In this document: one piece after another, positions 1-5,697 of the stretch
Layout: each line of letters starts with the position of its first letter
Position numbering within the stretch: the first letter of the stretch is position 1
Source: Pseudomonadota bacterium
GTDB lineage: Bacteria; Pseudomonadota; Alphaproteobacteria; Rhizobiales; Xanthobacteraceae
Reading direction: 5' to 3'
Assembly (NCBI GenBank): GCA_021779635.1
Contig: JAJYAH010000081.1
Coordinates: 4,440 to 14,894, forward strand
Length of the DNA stretch: 10,455 bases
Program-made: the position numbers and the translations under genes
Notes under the pieces: model-generated
Told to the model about the DNA's origin: nothing
What the model saw: the letters and a program-made list of their open reading frames with translations, nothing else
The model's database searches: none

Positions 1-1247
1 CCTTGAGCCATAGCCGTCGCCGCCGGATAGATCTCACGGGCGAAGATTTGCAGAGCGTCGCGCGAGCGATGGCGAACGCCGATCTTAAGAATAACTTCCC
101 GCGAGCCCTGCATATGTGCGTTTGGACCGTAATTGGATTCAGCGCCGAGCACCTCGACCGATGTTTCCATGAAGTCTTCAAAGCCGGCCTCGCGCACCAA
201 ACGGTTGGAGCGAGCCATAATGGCCGAGCCGACCGCCTTGGCCCGAGAGACCGCCTCACGCCCAACGATCATCATGGTAGCGGTGGCCCTATAGCCGTCG
301 GCGTAGGTTGCGCTTACCTTGTAAAACATTGGTGGGGGACGACCACGAGCTCCAGCGACTCGCACGCGATCGTGGCCTGCCTGGTCAACACGCAAGTGCG
401 ACCAGTCGCAGACGACGTCTGGCAGAACGTACGCACACGGGTCGCCAACTTCGTAGATGATCTGTTCGGCAACGGACGCCCGCGTGATCCATCCGCCCGT
501 GCCATTCGGCTTAGTGATCTCAAAACTGCCGTCTGGGCGGACTTCGGCAATAGGAAAACCCATACGGTCCCAGTCAGCCACGACATCCCGCCAATCCGTG
601 ACAATGCCGCCGGTCGCTTGCGCGCCGCATTCGATGATGTGGCCCGCAAGGCTACCGGCCGCAAGGAGATCGTAATCGTCCGGCTTCCAACCGAATTCGT
701 GGATCAGCGGCCCAAGCGCCAAAGCGGAGTCGACGCAACGGCCCGTCACGACAATGTCCGCGCCAGCATCGAGCGCGGCCGCGATCGGAAAGGCGCCAAG
801 ATAGGCATTGACGCTTGCAAGCGCCTTCGGCAGCGTGGCGCCTGAAAACATCTCCACGACACCGCACTGACGGTAGCGGTCAACGTCGTTAGAAAGGTCG
901 TCGCCGATCACTGTCGCGATCTTCAGCGATACTCCGGCCCCGCGGCAAACGTCTTCAAGCGCCTTACAGCATGCTTCCGGGTTCACTCCACCAGCATTCG
1001 TAACAACGCGGATGCGGTTGCTCGCGATGTCTCGTATAAGCGGCTTCATCACCAATGAGACGAAGTCGGTAGCATAGCCAAGTGTCGGATCCTTGGTCTT
1101 CATGCGCGCCATGATCGACATGGTGATCTCGGCGAGATAGTCGAGCACAAGGTAGTCGATCCCGCCGGAATGCACGAGCTGACGCGGCCCTTCTGGACTA
1201 TCTCCCCAAAATCCAGCCCCACAACCAATTCGCACAACCTCTTTCAT
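1..1247 (-). CDS. AtuA-family (DUF1446) acyclic terpene utilisation protein, 3' end cut by window
   Basis: The minus strand is open from the ATG at 1247 to the window edge, giving about 415 residues with no stop. The N-terminus has the family's glycine-rich opening (IGCGAGFWGDSP, residues 7-18), then DYLVLDYLAEITM (31-43), VTNAGGVNP (82-90) and DAGADIVVTGRCVDSAL (160-176), which I recognise as DUF1446/AtuA landmarks. No signal peptide or membrane segment is visible, so it is probably cytoplasmic. AtuA is required for citronellol/geraniol growth in Pseudomonas, but its reaction is not firmly established. DUF1446-only relatives are about 450 residues, so little is probably missing. Pseudomonas AtuA is longer, and in many genomes a small DUF4387 protein is encoded next door; that gene would lie left of this window. 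The start is supported by GGAG on the minus strand (1258-1255), 7 bases upstream and inside the end of the hydratase gene, so the two are co-transcribed and probably translationally coupled. The family call is firm; strict atuA orthology is not. Confidence 0.9.
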   Translation of the reverse strand, partial: MKEVVRIGCGAGFWGDSPEGPRQLVHSGGIDYLVLDYLAEITMSIMARMKTKDPTLGYATDFVSLVMKPLIRDIASNRIRVVTNAGGVNPEACCKALEDVCRGAGVSLKIATVIGDDLSNDVDRYRQCGVVEMFSGATLPKALASVNAYLGAFPIAAALDAGADIVVTGRCVDSALALGPLIHEFGWKPDDYDLLAAGSLAGHIIECGAQATGGIVTDWRDVVADWDRMGFPIAEVRPDGSFEITKPNGTGGWITRASVAEQIIYEVGDPCAYVLPDVVCDWSHLRVDQAGHDRVRVAGARGRPPPMFYKVSATYADGYRATATMMIVGREAVSRAKAVGSAIMARSNRLVREAGFEDFMETSVEVLGAESNYGPNAHMQGSREVILKIGVRHRSRDALQIFAREIYPAATAMAQ

Positions 1248-1251
1248 GCGA

Positions 1252-2034
1252 CTACTCCGCCGTCCAGTTGGGGACGCGCTTCTCGTTAAATGCGGCGAAC
1301 CCCTCTTTGGCATCATTTGTACGCGCCATGTTCGCGAGCATGAATTGCGCATATTCAAGGGCGCAATCGGTCGACATCTCGCGAATCTTTGAGAGCGCCT
1401 GCTTTCCAAGCCGGATACCGGTGGGGGACTTGCTTGTGATCCGCTCGACGAGCCACTTAGTCTTTGCATCGAGTTCGGACACAGGAACGGCGTAGTTTAC
1501 TACGGTCGCCGCACTCGGATCCGAAGCAATCATTGGCTCGCCGGAAAGGCAAAGTTCCATCATCGTGCGATAGGGCAGCACACGCAGCAAATATGGAAGG
1601 ATCATCATAGGGAAGAGTCCAACTTTCACCTCGCTGACGCCAAGCAGGGCGTCTCTCCTGGCCACGACCAAATCACATGCGCAGACCAAGCCAAAACCGC
1701 CGGCCAGAGCATGTCCGTTGACGCGGGCGATCAGCGGCAATCGACAAGAATCCATTCGCCGCAACAAGCGTGCGACATAGTGCTGAGGGTTCGAAGGATC
1801 GATAGTGAAAGGCGTTCCGTCAGCGCCCGGCTGCAGGTCGCCGCCTGCGCAGAAGGCCTTCTCTCCAACTCCAGTCAAAATTACAGCTCGAATGGAACGA
1901 TCGCTTTCCGCGTCATCAAGACCAGAAGCGATCTCAGACGCAACCACCTCGTTTAGAGCGTTTCGTCTTGTCTCGCGGTTTATTGTGATGACGAACGCAG
2001 CGCCGTCACGCAGCTTCGTTACCTGCTCCATCAT
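1252..2034 (-). CDS. enoyl-CoA hydratase/isomerase family protein (AtuE/LiuC-like)
   Basis: A complete 260-residue crotonase-fold protein, the usual family length. It should add water to (or isomerise) an enoyl-CoA thioester in the cytoplasm. Oxyanion-hole segments are visible: AFCAGGDL (60-67) and NGHALAGGFGLVCACDL (106-122). SEVKVGLFP (134-142) carries Glu135 at the place of rat hydratase Glu164. The other classical acid/base, Glu144 in the GGGxE motif, is replaced by Gly115. The 'GGxGL..ACD' pattern recalls methylglutaconyl-CoA hydratases such as LiuC and the related AtuE, but could also fit an isomerase or another crotonase. The protein starts Met-Met; the ATG at 2034 has AGGA (minus 2041-2038) 3 bases upstream, and the ATG at 2031 is equally possible. 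The stop at 1252 lies 4 bases before the AtuA-family start, so this is the first gene of a two-or-more gene operon. The superfamily is certain; the substrate is inferred from the neighbour. Confidence 0.92.
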   Translation of the reverse strand: MMEQVTKLRDGAAFVITINRETRRNALNEVVASEIASGLDDAESDRSIRAVILTGVGEKAFCAGGDLQPGADGTPFTIDPSNPQHYVARLLRRMDSCRLPLIARVNGHALAGGFGLVCACDLVVARRDALLGVSEVKVGLFPMMILPYLLRVLPYRTMMELCLSGEPMIASDPSAATVVNYAVPVSELDAKTKWLVERITSKSPTGIRLGKQALSKIREMSTDCALEYAQFMLANMARTNDAKEGFAAFNEKRVPNWTAE

Positions 2035-2073
2035 GCGTCCTGCCCCACTATGCGATGATCTTTATTGTAACAC

Positions 2074-2103
2074 ATAATGATTCACGTTCATCAGTGATGT
2101 CAA
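2074..2103 (-). promoter_or_regulatory. putative sigma-70 promoter of the hydratase/AtuA operon
   Basis: Read on the minus strand, TTGACA (2103-2098) is a perfect -35 box. It is followed after 18 bases by CATTAT (2079-2074), a 4/6 match to the -10 consensus. Transcription would begin around 2068, about 35 bases before the hydratase ATG. A second -10-like hexamer, TACAAT (2069-2064), lies just downstream but has no good -35 at proper distance. Prediction from sequence only. Confidence 0.5.
2078..2093. promoter_or_regulatory. imperfect palindrome, candidate operator
   Basis: On the + strand TGATTCACGTTCATCA is symmetric in 12 of 16 positions (TGAT..ACGT..ATCA). It fills most of the spacer of the predicted leftward promoter and touches its -10 box, which is where a repressor would act. 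TetR-type regulators such as AtuR and LiuR-type MerR regulators control related pathways, but no regulator gene is in the window and I cannot assign the binding protein. Confidence 0.35.
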
Positions 2104-2315
2104 CTACCCGACCCCAACTGTAATGCTGGTCACGGTGCCGGCTTGCACGCCCTTGCGCCGAGATTGACAGACGCGCGGAAAGTCTGGTGAAATGTATTCA
2201 CTATGAGGGGAGGCGCGAAGAGAGCCTGCAGCGGCAGAAGCTCGTCTGTCGAATGGAGGATCGAGCGGGCCAATCGGACAGTTCGCTCGGCAAGCGTCCA
2301 CACGGAGCGAGGTCT

Positions 2316-3530
2316 ATGGTTTTTGAACTGTCGGAAAAGGCCGCACGACTGAAAGACCAGGTCGTTGGTTTTATGCACGAGCATGTCTACCCGAACGAAC
2401 GTGCGTTGCTGGCGCCGCCAACTCTCGAGGCGGATAGATGGCAACCGCGCCCTCTTCTTGATGAACTCAAGGCGCGCGCGAGGGCCGACGGGCTGTGGAA
2501 TTTGTTCTACAATCACGGCAGCGAAGGCGCCGGCTTGAGCAATTTGGACTATGCCCAGATATGCGAAGTTTTTGGTCGCTCACTTGCGGCGCCCGAAATC
2601 TTCAACTGCAACGCACCGGATGTCGGAAATATGGAGATCCTGTCTGTCTACGGCTCAGAGGTGCAGAAGCAGCGTTGGCTGAAACCTCTCCTGGATGGGG
2701 AAATTAGGTCCTGTTTTGCGATGACTGAACCTGCAGTCGCTTCATCCGATGCAACGAATATCGAGACCGAAATCCGCCGCGATGGCGACCAGTACATAGT
2801 CTCGGGACGCAAATGGTGGGCCACCGGTGCGCCCTCGGCTCGTTGCCGCGTGGCGATCGTGATGGGAAAGAGCGATCGCACCGCGCCGAAGCACAAGCAG
2901 CAATCTATGATCCTCGTGCCGATGGACACACCTGGGGTCACTGTCGAGCGCGCGCTTACGGTGTATGGGTACGAGCACGCTCCGCTTGGGCATGGCGAGC
3001 TGGTGTTCGATCAGGTGCGTGTGCCGGCGGACTCCATACTGCTCGGTGAGGGCCGAGGTTTCGAAATCGCGCAGGGACGGCTCGGGCCCGGACGCATCCA
3101 CCATTGTATGCGATTTATCGGTCTTGCTGAACGCGCATTGGAACTAATGTGTGCCCGCGCGACATCACGTAGGGCCTTCGGCTGCACGCTTTCGGAGATG
3201 GGCGGGGTGCGTCAGGCAATTGGCCAGTCTCGTTGCGACATCGAGCAAGCGCGACTTGTGACGTTGAAGGCGGCGTGGGCAATGGATCGCTTTGGCAACA
3301 AGGCCGCCCGAAACGAGATCGCCATCGCAAAGATCACGGTGCCAAGTGTAGCCGGAGCGGTTATCGACCGCGCGATCCAAGTGCACGGAGGCGCCGGCCT
3401 AAGTCAGGATGTATTTCTTGCGGAGGCATTTGCCGAGACGCGCTTTCTGCGTATCGGAGACGGCCCTGACGAAGTGCATCGTGAAGCGCTAGCACGAAAC
3501 GAACTTGCGCGGATGCCCCGTGGAGCGTGA
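2316..3530 (+). CDS. acyl-CoA dehydrogenase family protein (ACAD10/11-like)
   Basis: A 404-residue FAD-dependent acyl-CoA dehydrogenase, normal length for the family. It should introduce the alpha-beta double bond into an acyl-CoA and pass electrons to ETF. Visible landmarks in order: N-terminal helical domain opening [32 protein letters not shown] (134-149) of the beta domain; GRKWWATGA (164-172); [13 protein letters not shown] (254-266); [11 protein letters not shown] (355-365); and C-terminal [11 protein letters not shown] (379-389). The last motif is the ACAD10/11-type signature. By alignment with the medium-chain enzyme its Asp382 sits where the catalytic Glu is expected. I chose the ATG at 2316 because GGAG (2304-2307) is 8 bases and GAGG (2309-2312) 3 bases upstream, and because the protein then begins like its relatives; the frame is open back to 2187. 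It is divergent from the hydratase operon and about 600 bases ahead of the transport operon, so it may be expressed alone. Substrate unknown; context suggests a branched or cyclic acyl-CoA. Confidence 0.93.
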   Translation: MVFELSEKAARLKDQVVGFMHEHVYPNERALLAPPTLEADRWQPRPLLDELKARARADGLWNLFYNHGSEGAGLSNLDYAQICEVFGRSLAAPEIFNCNAPDVGNMEILSVYGSEVQKQRWLKPLLDGEIRSCFAMTEPAVASSDATNIETEIRRDGDQYIVSGRKWWATGAPSARCRVAIVMGKSDRTAPKHKQQSMILVPMDTPGVTVERALTVYGYEHAPLGHGELVFDQVRVPADSILLGEGRGFEIAQGRLGPGRIHHCMRFIGLAERALELMCARATSRRAFGCTLSEMGGVRQAIGQSRCDIEQARLVTLKAAWAMDRFGNKAARNEIAIAKITVPSVAGAVIDRAIQVHGGAGLSQDVFLAEAFAETRFLRIGDGPDEVHREALARNELARMPRGA

Positions 3531-3848
3531 TGGCACGCACAGCGCGGGTGTGACTGGTCGGTAGCGGCCACGGCAGCGGGTGGAATATGAAATATTTGAC
3601 GTGCTGCTGGCGGCGTCCGGTGGCGCGCGGGGCTTATGCCCACGGACCGTCTGATGGGGGCCAGGTTCGCAGATACATCTCTTCGAAAGGGTCATGTTTT
3701 CAAAGGCAGACTCCTCAAGCCGGAATGGCCGCTTGCTGCGTTCGGTTTCCCTGACCAATGGGTAGCGAGGGCCTGGCGGGCGTAAATTCCGGCCAGCCCG
3801 GTCCTGTCGTCCTGGCGAACCATACGGCCATGGCAATTAATTCGTCCG

Positions 3849-3877
3849 TTGACACACATTTCAATTGGGGGTTTAAT
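3849..3877 (+). promoter_or_regulatory. putative sigma-70 promoter upstream of livF operon
   Basis: TTGACA (3849-3854), a 17-base spacer and TTTAAT (3872-3877) make a strong match to the housekeeping promoter: 6/6 at -35, 5/6 at -10, optimal spacing. Transcription would start near 3884, leaving an unusually long 5' leader of about 250 bases before the livF ATG at 4136. No competing gene lies between, so it could drive the whole transport operon or a short leader transcript. Confidence 0.5.
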
Positions 3878-3966
3878 AAGCTGACTTCATTATGCTCGCT
3901 TTGCGCACAGACGTCATTCAAAAAAAGATGCGGCGAGATTCGGGAAGACTGAAGGTGAGGGAGGAA

Positions 3967-4000
3967 TTGACGTGACATCGGGGTTCCCACGCTTGACGTG
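3967..4000 (+). repeat. direct repeat TTGACGTG x2 (third copy at 3596-3603)
   Basis: TTGACGTG occurs at 3967-3974 and again at 3993-4000, start-to-start 26 bases. A third exact copy lies at 3596-3603 in the same intergenic region. All three are on the + strand. They could be half-sites for an activator, or partly reflect -35-like TTGAC composition; chance is not excluded for an 8-mer. Confidence 0.35.
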
Positions 4001-4148
4001 TACGCACGCCGTCTTTGGCGAGGCGCCGGTCAGACCCCGCTGCGCCGTAGGCTCCGTGAAGTTGTGGGATGATGTGATAAAGCCGGCTCATTATAATCCG
4101 CCCGCGATGGGCCGCCTTCCTGCTTGGAGCCGCATATGCTGGCGCTGA
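3972..4148 (+). CDS. possible 58-residue ORF with strong ribosome site, overlapping livF start
   Basis: GTG at 3972 is preceded at 7 bases by GGGAGG (3959-3964), one of the better ribosome sites in the window, and opens 58 codons to TGA at 4146-4148. It overlaps the first 13 bases of livF in another frame. It lies downstream of the predicted promoter at 3849-3877, so it would be the first cistron of the transport operon. The translated protein resembles nothing I know, has no signal peptide or membrane segment, and is rich in Arg, Pro and Cys like chance translations of GC-rich DNA. It could be a leader peptide tuning livF translation, or a coincidence. Confidence 0.2.
   Translation: MTSGFPRLTCTHAVFGEAPVRPRCAVGSVKLWDDVIKPAHYNPPAMGRLPAWSRICWR
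4092..4097 (+). promoter_or_regulatory. isolated consensus -10 box (TATAAT) near livF
   Basis: TATAAT is a perfect -10 hexamer and would start a transcript near 4104, about 30 bases before the livF ATG. No good -35 box lies 16-18 bases upstream; the best hexamers there (ATGATG, TGATGT) are poor. It may need an activator, and the TTGACGTG repeats lie about 100-125 bases upstream. Alternatively it is a chance AT-rich spot. Confidence 0.3.
4126..4129 (+). promoter_or_regulatory. livF: ribosome binding site deciding the livF start
   Basis: GGAG sits 6 bases before the ATG at 4136. A TTG at 4124 in the same frame would add four residues but would overlap this site, so the ATG is preferred. Confidence 0.65.
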
Positions 4149-4924
4149 GCAACGTCCAGGTCCTCTACGACAAGTCCATTGAGGCAGTGCGCGACGTCTC
4201 GCTTGAGGTGCCGGCGGGGCGGATCGTTGCGCTGCTGGGGTCGAACGGTGCAGGCAAGTCTACGATCCTGAAAGCGATCTCAGGTGTGCTGAGCCAGGAG
4301 GATGGAGAGATCACCAGCGGCGCAATCCATCTCGAGGGCGTTGTGATCTCAGGGCAAACGCCGCGCGCCATTATCCAACGTGGGTTGTTGCAGGTGCCGG
4401 AAGGGCGAGCGCTGTTCGCAACGCTCACGGTCGAGGAGAACCTCCTAATGGGCGGCTTTACGCGTACTCGTTCCGAGACCGCTGAGGCGCTTGCGAGCGT
4501 CTACTCCATTTTTCCGCGTGTCTATGAGCGAAAGACACAGATATCTGGATATCTATCGGGAGGAGAGCAGCAGATGGTCGCGATCGGTCGCGCGCTGATG
4601 GGACGCCCGCGCATCCTGATGCTCGACGAGCCGTCGCTCGGGCTCGCGCCGCAGATTATCGAAACGATCTTCGAGACGATCGTCGCGCTGAATCGCGACA
4701 CCGGCCTCACGGTCCTGCTCGTGGAGCAGAATGCACAGCTCGCACTTCAGGTGGCCTCTCACGGCTACATTATCGAGAACGGTCGCATTGTTCTGGATGG
4801 CCCTTCGGACAGGCTCCGAGCAAATGACGACGTGCAGGAGTTCTACCTGGGGTTCTCGGGGGGCGAACGGAAGAGCATGCGTGACGTAAAGCACTACAAG
4901 CGCCGCAAGAGGTGGCTCTCGTGA
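4136..4924 (+). CDS. livF: LivF-type ABC transporter ATP-binding protein
   Basis: A 262-residue ATPase of the hydrophobic/branched-chain amino-acid uptake (HAAT) ABC family; it powers import at the inner face of the membrane together with LivG. Motifs: Walker A GSNGAGKS (35-42), Q-loop Gln86 in LLQVPEGR, signature LSGGEQQM (140-147), Walker B ILMLDEP (160-166). LivF's usual VEQN (196-199) stands in place of the switch histidine. Compared with E. coli LivF (about 237 residues) it has a C-terminal extension after YLGF with a strongly basic end (KHYKRRKRWLS), a tail I recall from relatives encoded next to CoA ligases. The ATG at 4136 is favoured by GGAG 6 bases upstream. Its stop overlaps the livG start (GTGA), so it is first in a coupled operon. 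The cargo is probably a carboxylic acid rather than leucine, judging from the ligase gene two positions on. Confidence 0.95.
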   Translation: MLALSNVQVLYDKSIEAVRDVSLEVPAGRIVALLGSNGAGKSTILKAISGVLSQEDGEITSGAIHLEGVVISGQTPRAIIQRGLLQVPEGRALFATLTVEENLLMGGFTRTRSETAEALASVYSIFPRVYERKTQISGYLSGGEQQMVAIGRALMGRPRILMLDEPSLGLAPQIIETIFETIVALNRDTGLTVLLVEQNAQLALQVASHGYIIENGRIVLDGPSDRLRANDDVQEFYLGFSGGERKSMRDVKHYKRRKRWLS

Positions 4925-5697
4925 CCGCGCTGCTCGAACTCAAGAGCGTGACAAAACGCTTTGGCGGCCTCACTGCCGTCAACGATGTCAGCTTGAGTGT
5001 CCGTCGCGGCGAAATTTATAGCTTGATCGGACCAAATGGCGCAGGGAAAACCACGCTGTTCAACCTGATCAGCGCAGTGTACCGCCCGACATCGGGAAAA
5101 ATCATCTTCGATGGAAAGGACCTAACGCGCACGCCGACATATGCTTTGGCGAGGTTAGGTATAGCGCGTACCTTTCAGAATCTGGCCGTTTTCAAGCAGG
5201 AGAGCGTGGTCAACAATCTGCTCGTAGGGATGCACGCGCATTTGAAGACTGACCCGCTGTCGGCGGCCATCTTCTGGGGTCGCGCACGCAATGAGGAGAT
5301 GCGAGCGCGGGAGCGCGTCGAAGAGATTATCGAGTTCCTGAAGATCGAGGATATCCGAGATCATCCGGTCGGCACATTGTCGTACGGTCTTCAGAAACGC
5401 GTTGAGCTCGGCCGAGCGCTGGCGATCTCGCCAAAGTTGCTGCTGCTCGATGAGATGGTCTCCGGCATGAATCAAGAGGAACGGGAAGATATCGCCCGCT
5501 TCATCCTTGATCTCAAGGATGAGCTTGGGATGACCGTATTCATGGTCGAACACGACATGGGAATCGTGATGGACATTTCAGACCATGTTTGTGTCGTCAG
5601 TTACGGTCGCAAGATCGCGGAGGGCCCGCCCGGCGACGTTGCAGCGAACCCCGCGGTGATCGAAGCCTACCTTGGAACCAAGGGAGCGGCGGCGTGA
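4921..5697 (+). CDS. livG: LivG-type ABC transporter ATP-binding protein
   Basis: A 258-residue partner ATPase of LivF. Walker A GPNGAGKT (37-44), Q-loop Gln86 in ARTFQN, signature in the LivG-subgroup form LSYGLQ (153-158) rather than LSGGQ, Walker B LLLLDE (173-178), D-loop SGMN (181-184), switch His211 in VEHDMG. It ends in the EAYLGTKG tail typical of LivG. One oddity is Met179 directly after the Walker B glutamate, where nearly all such ATPases have Pro (DEP). I take the GTG at 4921, which overlaps the livF TGA; AAGAGG (4907-4912) is 8 bases upstream. A GTG at 4912 would add three residues but would overlap that site. The stop overlaps the next GTG in the same way, pointing to translational coupling with the ligase. 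Confidence 0.95.
   Translation: MTALLELKSVTKRFGGLTAVNDVSLSVRRGEIYSLIGPNGAGKTTLFNLISAVYRPTSGKIIFDGKDLTRTPTYALARLGIARTFQNLAVFKQESVVNNLLVGMHAHLKTDPLSAAIFWGRARNEEMRARERVEEIIEFLKIEDIRDHPVGTLSYGLQKRVELGRALAISPKLLLLDEMVSGMNQEEREDIARFILDLKDELGMTVFMVEHDMGIVMDISDHVCVVSYGRKIAEGPPGDVAANPAVIEAYLGTKGAAA

Larger units (their letters stand above)
2035..2315. other. divergent control region between the hydratase operon and the dehydrogenase gene
   Basis: 281 bases separate two genes that are transcribed away from each other. The left part is AT-richer than its surroundings and holds the promoter and palindrome listed separately. The stretch from 2187 to 2315 is open in the dehydrogenase frame, so a longer N-terminus is formally possible. 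It encodes nothing resembling an acyl-CoA dehydrogenase, and the better ribosome site lies at 2304-2312. I could not find a convincing rightward promoter. Confidence 0.7.
3531..4135. other. 605-bp intergenic region upstream of the transport operon
   Basis: No protein family is recognisable in any frame; the longest open frames (up to about 115 codons, minus strand) have compositions like random translations. What can be seen: a near-consensus promoter at 3849-3877; a perfect TATAAT at 4092-4097; three copies of TTGACGTG (3596, 3967, 3993); a possible hairpin GGGCcTGGC...GCCAGCCC at 3769-3799 with no following T-run; and a possible short reading frame from 3972. The gap is large compared with the overlapping junctions around it. 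It could be a regulatory region, the site of a lost gene, or host an unrecognised small RNA. Confidence 0.6.

Noticed and set aside
3..845. A 280-codon open frame on the + strand
   Set aside because: It is fully antisense to the AtuA-family gene, whose minus-strand translation has clear family motifs. The + translation is not family-like and lacks a ribosome site.
2164..2198. TTGACA at 2164 as a rightward promoter for the dehydrogenase gene
   Set aside because: At 17 bases the -10 is GTGAAA, and the better hexamer TGTATT is 23 bases away. TGTAAT at 2119 likewise lacks a good -35.
2187..2315. Longer N-terminus for the acyl-CoA dehydrogenase from an ATG at 2187
   Set aside because: The extra 43 residues do not resemble the family. 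The ATG at 2316 has a ribosome site and gives the expected N-terminus and length.
3525..3538. GCGTG-ATGG-CACGC hairpin at the dehydrogenase stop codon as a terminator
   Set aside because: The stem is only 5 bp and no T-run follows.
3769..3799. Hairpin GGGCcTGGC/GCCAGCCC as a terminator
   Set aside because: It has a bulge and a 14-base loop, and no T-run on either strand, so it is noted only as possible RNA structure.
3489..3990. Minus-strand open frames of about 90-115 codons in the intergenic gap
   Set aside because: Their translations match no family I know, have random-looking composition and no convincing ribosome sites.
5589..5693. Upstream extension of the acyl-CoA ligase into livG
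   Set aside because: The added residues are livG sequence in another frame. The GTG at 5694 has a proper ribosome site and matches the overlap pattern of its neighbours.
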